Positions 15,688 through 17,362 of a DNA stretch of 17,362 nt are shown here, in pieces. The translations under genes and the position numbers were made by a program. Numbering within the stretch: position 1 is the stretch's first letter; the number at the start of each line of letters is the position of its first letter. The notes below the pieces were generated by a model. It was not told where the DNA came from. It did no database searches and saw only the letters and a list, made by a program, of their open reading frames with translations. The DNA comes from Thermoflavifilum sp. (lineage in GTDB: Bacteria > Bacteroidota > Bacteroidia > Chitinophagales > Chitinophagaceae): contig JADGHY010000015.1 of NCBI GenBank assembly GCA_019683625.1, positions 1 through 17,362 of the forward strand, given 5' to 3'.

Positions 15688-16574
15688 GTTGAAAAGTTTC
15701 CTGCTTGGTTGCCGGCGCTATCTGGCGGGGCAGCAGGCGATACACCATTTTGCTCGATAAGCCTGAAAAGTTCATCCAGCTTGGGTGTGATGATGATTTC
15801 GGTTCTCCGGTTCCGGGCACGGCCTTCGGGTGTGCTGTTGGTATCTACCGGATCATACCAGCTGCGGCCTGATGCCGTGATATGGAGGGGGCTCACATGA
15901 TAGTCATTGATGAGGATGCGGGTAACAGAAGCTGCACGGGCCAGGCTTAAGGCCCAGTTATCGGGATAGCGCCCATGGATGGGAATGGAATCAGTATGTC
16001 CTTCAATATCAATATCCAGGTCGGGATGTTGGTTAAGCACCTGTGCCAGTCTGGCTAGCGCTTCCACACCTTTGGGTTCTACTACGGCACTGCCCGATTT
16101 AAATAATAATTTTTCCTGCAGGGAAACATACACCCGTCCGTTTTTCATCTGCACACTGAGCTCATCGGATGTAAAGCCCATCAAAGCCCGGGCTATGGAA
16201 TTTCTGATGCTATCCATGAGGGCGTGTTGCTGTTGAAGCACTTGTTGCAGATGGATGAGTTGGCGCTGTTGTTCGGCCAGCTGCTGTTGCTGCTGTTCAA
16301 TCAGGGCTTGCGAAGATTGAATTTGTTTTTGTTTGTTGCTGATTTCCAGGGCTGCTGCCTGAAGGTAGCGTTGCAGTTGATCGTTCACATCGGCAAGCTG
16401 GCTGCGAAGCCCGGCTACAGTGTCATTGCAGATTTGCAGATTCCGGCTCAGCTGCAGGCTGTCCTGCAACAGGTTGGCAACATGCAGGCGCGCCTCCACA
16501 TATTTTTTCTGGGACACACATCCGCCTATCAACAGGCTTATGCCTCCCAGCAGCAAAAGATATTTGCTATTCAT
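15684..16574 (-). CDS. OmpA-family peptidoglycan-binding lipoprotein
   Basis: From ATG 16574 the protein has 296 residues. A short signal peptide ends in the lipobox LIGGC, with Cys19 as the lipidated residue, so it should be anchored in the outer membrane. Residues about 25-130 form a long coiled coil, very rich in glutamine in the second half. The C-terminal OmpA/MotB domain (about 150-265) has LLFKSGSAVV, EGHTDSIP, NWALSLARA, ASGRSWYDPVD and EGRARNRRTEI. These include the Asp and Arg residues that bind diaminopimelate of peptidoglycan. It probably tethers the outer membrane to the wall. Another ATG at 16583 adds three residues (MLP); I prefer 16574 because MNSKYLLLL is a standard lipoprotein start. 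The stop overlaps the glycerate kinase start. Confidence 0.93.
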   Translation of the reverse strand: MNSKYLLLLGGISLLIGGCVSQKKYVEARLHVANLLQDSLQLSRNLQICNDTVAGLRSQLADVNDQLQRYLQAAALEISNKQKQIQSSQALIEQQQQQLAEQQRQLIHLQQVLQQQHALMDSIRNSIARALMGFTSDELSVQMKNGRVYVSLQEKLLFKSGSAVVEPKGVEALARLAQVLNQHPDLDIDIEGHTDSIPIHGRYPDNWALSLARAASVTRILINDYHVSPLHITASGRSWYDPVDTNSTPEGRARNRRTEIIITPKLDELFRLIEQNGVSPAAPPDSAGNQAGNFST

Positions 16575-16613
16575 GGGCAACATAAATTTCTGGTAAGATA
16601 GGAAAATAGCGGG

Positions 16614-16642
16614 TAAAAATAGGTTAATCTGCCATAGGCAAA
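16614..16642 (-). promoter_or_regulatory. Candidate promoter for the OmpA-lipoprotein/glycerate kinase operon
   Basis: On the minus strand TTTG (16642-16639) is followed after 17 bases by TATTTTTA (16621-16614), one mismatch from TAnnTTTG. The site lies in the 157-bp gap after the topoisomerase gene, 30-40 bases upstream of the two possible starts. The rest of the gap (16643-16731) shows no convincing terminator for the topoisomerase gene. Confidence 0.45.
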
Positions 16643-16731
16643 TAAATCTGATGCAATTCCTTCCCTGATTTTCTTGAGCATATCATGCTCCTGGCTAAAT
16701 GATGGATGCAAGTCATCAGGATCAGATTCAT

Positions 16732-17362
16732 TTAAAATAAACTGGTTTGCCCGGCAGAGGGTATATCTGCTTGTTGTTGCCAATGTATTTCGGCAGGTTT
16801 TCCCTCGCATATTTTTGTGCCTATGGCTTTCCAGCCGGTTACCGGCACAGCCGAAGCCAGTTGCACCAATTGCTGGCGGGCTTCTGACCGGCGTTTACCC
16901 GTGACCATGGAAGCTACAGGTGCAGGTTGGGTAGATACCAGCAATAACTCTGTAGCCGGATGTTCGCGCACAAATGAAAATGCTGTATCCTCGCTCTGGG
17001 TTTCGATCCGAAATCGTTTTGCATAACAGGCCTCTTTTTCCCCGTCATAATACACAGCGGTGATCAGTTTTTCGGGATCAAACTTTTCAATGAGCATCAC
17101 ATCAAGCGGATCATATCTATGCATGAGTGAAGTATCATTTAGCTCATAAGTGCCGTTTTTATAGATAATCAAGATTTTTTCATCCGGATAAAAACTTCCC
17201 AGGTATTGTCCCTTCCCATCTGCGTTCAAGCGACCAATTTCAGGGTCATACCATCGCTCTTCAGCCTGAACAGTACCAGCTGTTTTTTCTTTTACCTTCA
17301 CCATTTTCACGGGGTAACGGGTCACTTGGTTGCCTTGTGCCTGGCGGTTTTTCACATCTAAT
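16732..17362 (-). CDS. parC: DNA topoisomerase IV subunit A, C-terminal part (cut by the window edge)
   Basis: About 210 C-terminal residues are visible. The reading frame stays open through the last base (Leu and Asp codons precede the GTG at 17355), so the true start lies outside the window and the GTG is not a start. KNRQAQGNQVTRYPVK, GRLNADGKGQYLGSFYPDEK and IEKFDPEKLITAVYYDGEK belong to the C-terminal DNA-wrapping repeats in the version found in Bacteroidota ParC, with the tail KAIGTKICEGKPAEI. The missing N-terminal part would hold the DNA-cleaving tyrosine and winged-helix domain. With ParE the enzyme unlinks daughter chromosomes. GyrA is the alternative, but the pattern of this tail fits ParC better. 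The protein ends in SLF. Confidence 0.85.
   Translation of the reverse strand, partial: LDVKNRQAQGNQVTRYPVKMVKVKEKTAGTVQAEERWYDPEIGRLNADGKGQYLGSFYPDEKILIIYKNGTYELNDTSLMHRYDPLDVMLIEKFDPEKLITAVYYDGEKEACYAKRFRIETQSEDTAFSFVREHPATELLLVSTQPAPVASMVTGKRRSEARQQLVQLASAVPVTGWKAIGTKICEGKPAEIHWQQQADIPSAGQTSLF

Noticed and set aside
16571..16681. 36-residue ORF (minus) starting MLKKIREG, whose TGA overlaps the OmpA start as ATGA
   Set aside because: It is short, has no recognisable feature and runs across the promoter-like TTTG-N17-TATTTTTA. The overlap is probably chance.
16701..16725. GATG-CAAGT-CATC dyad after the topoisomerase gene
   Set aside because: A 4-bp stem without a T-run is too weak to call a terminator.

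Overview
The window looks like ordinary core chromosome from a member of the Bacteroidota, probably from the Chitinophagaceae or a relative. This rests on three things. The BshC, UbiD, topoisomerase IV A and DUF7935-like proteins are of the Bacteroidota type. Shine-Dalgarno sequences are mostly missing. Several gene starts are preceded by the Bacteroidota -7 promoter element TAnnTTTG. I see no transposase, phage gene, CRISPR array, tRNA or rRNA.

Layout. Positions 27-2684 (minus) hold clpB, a disaggregase. It diverges over 69 bp from a plus-strand cluster at 2754-5357: a secreted serine hydrolase of the beta-lactamase fold, queG (overlapping it by 4 bp), and a small membrane-anchored DUF7935-like protein. 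This cluster converges, with only 7 bp between the stop codons, on a long minus-strand block that fills the rest of the window. Read in its direction of transcription (right to left), that block contains: the 3' end of a topoisomerase IV subunit A gene cut by the window edge; an OmpA-type lipoprotein overlapping a glycerate kinase by 4 bp; a SatD-like protein overlapping a DUF3307 membrane protein by 1 bp, followed by a 3-hydroxyisobutyrate-dehydrogenase-family oxidoreductase; rimO and bshC; a small cysteine-rich ORF; a UbiD-family decarboxylase; and lpd (dihydrolipoamide dehydrogenase).

The genes serve separate housekeeping roles: protein quality control (clpB), tRNA queuosine (queG), ribosomal S12 methylthiolation (rimO), bacillithiol (bshC), probably menaquinone (ubiD-like), 2-oxoacid dehydrogenase complexes (lpd), envelope anchoring (OmpA) and DNA topology (parC).

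The least explained parts are the SatD-like/DUF3307 pair and the small Cys-rich ORF. The SatD-like N-terminal half shows a motif order resembling class III nucleotidyl cyclases and is joined to a C-terminal helix-turn-helix; its upstream region contains repeated half-sites and may give a leaderless transcript. The small ORF lies between bshC and ubiD. I see no clear multi-gene defence or biosynthetic system.
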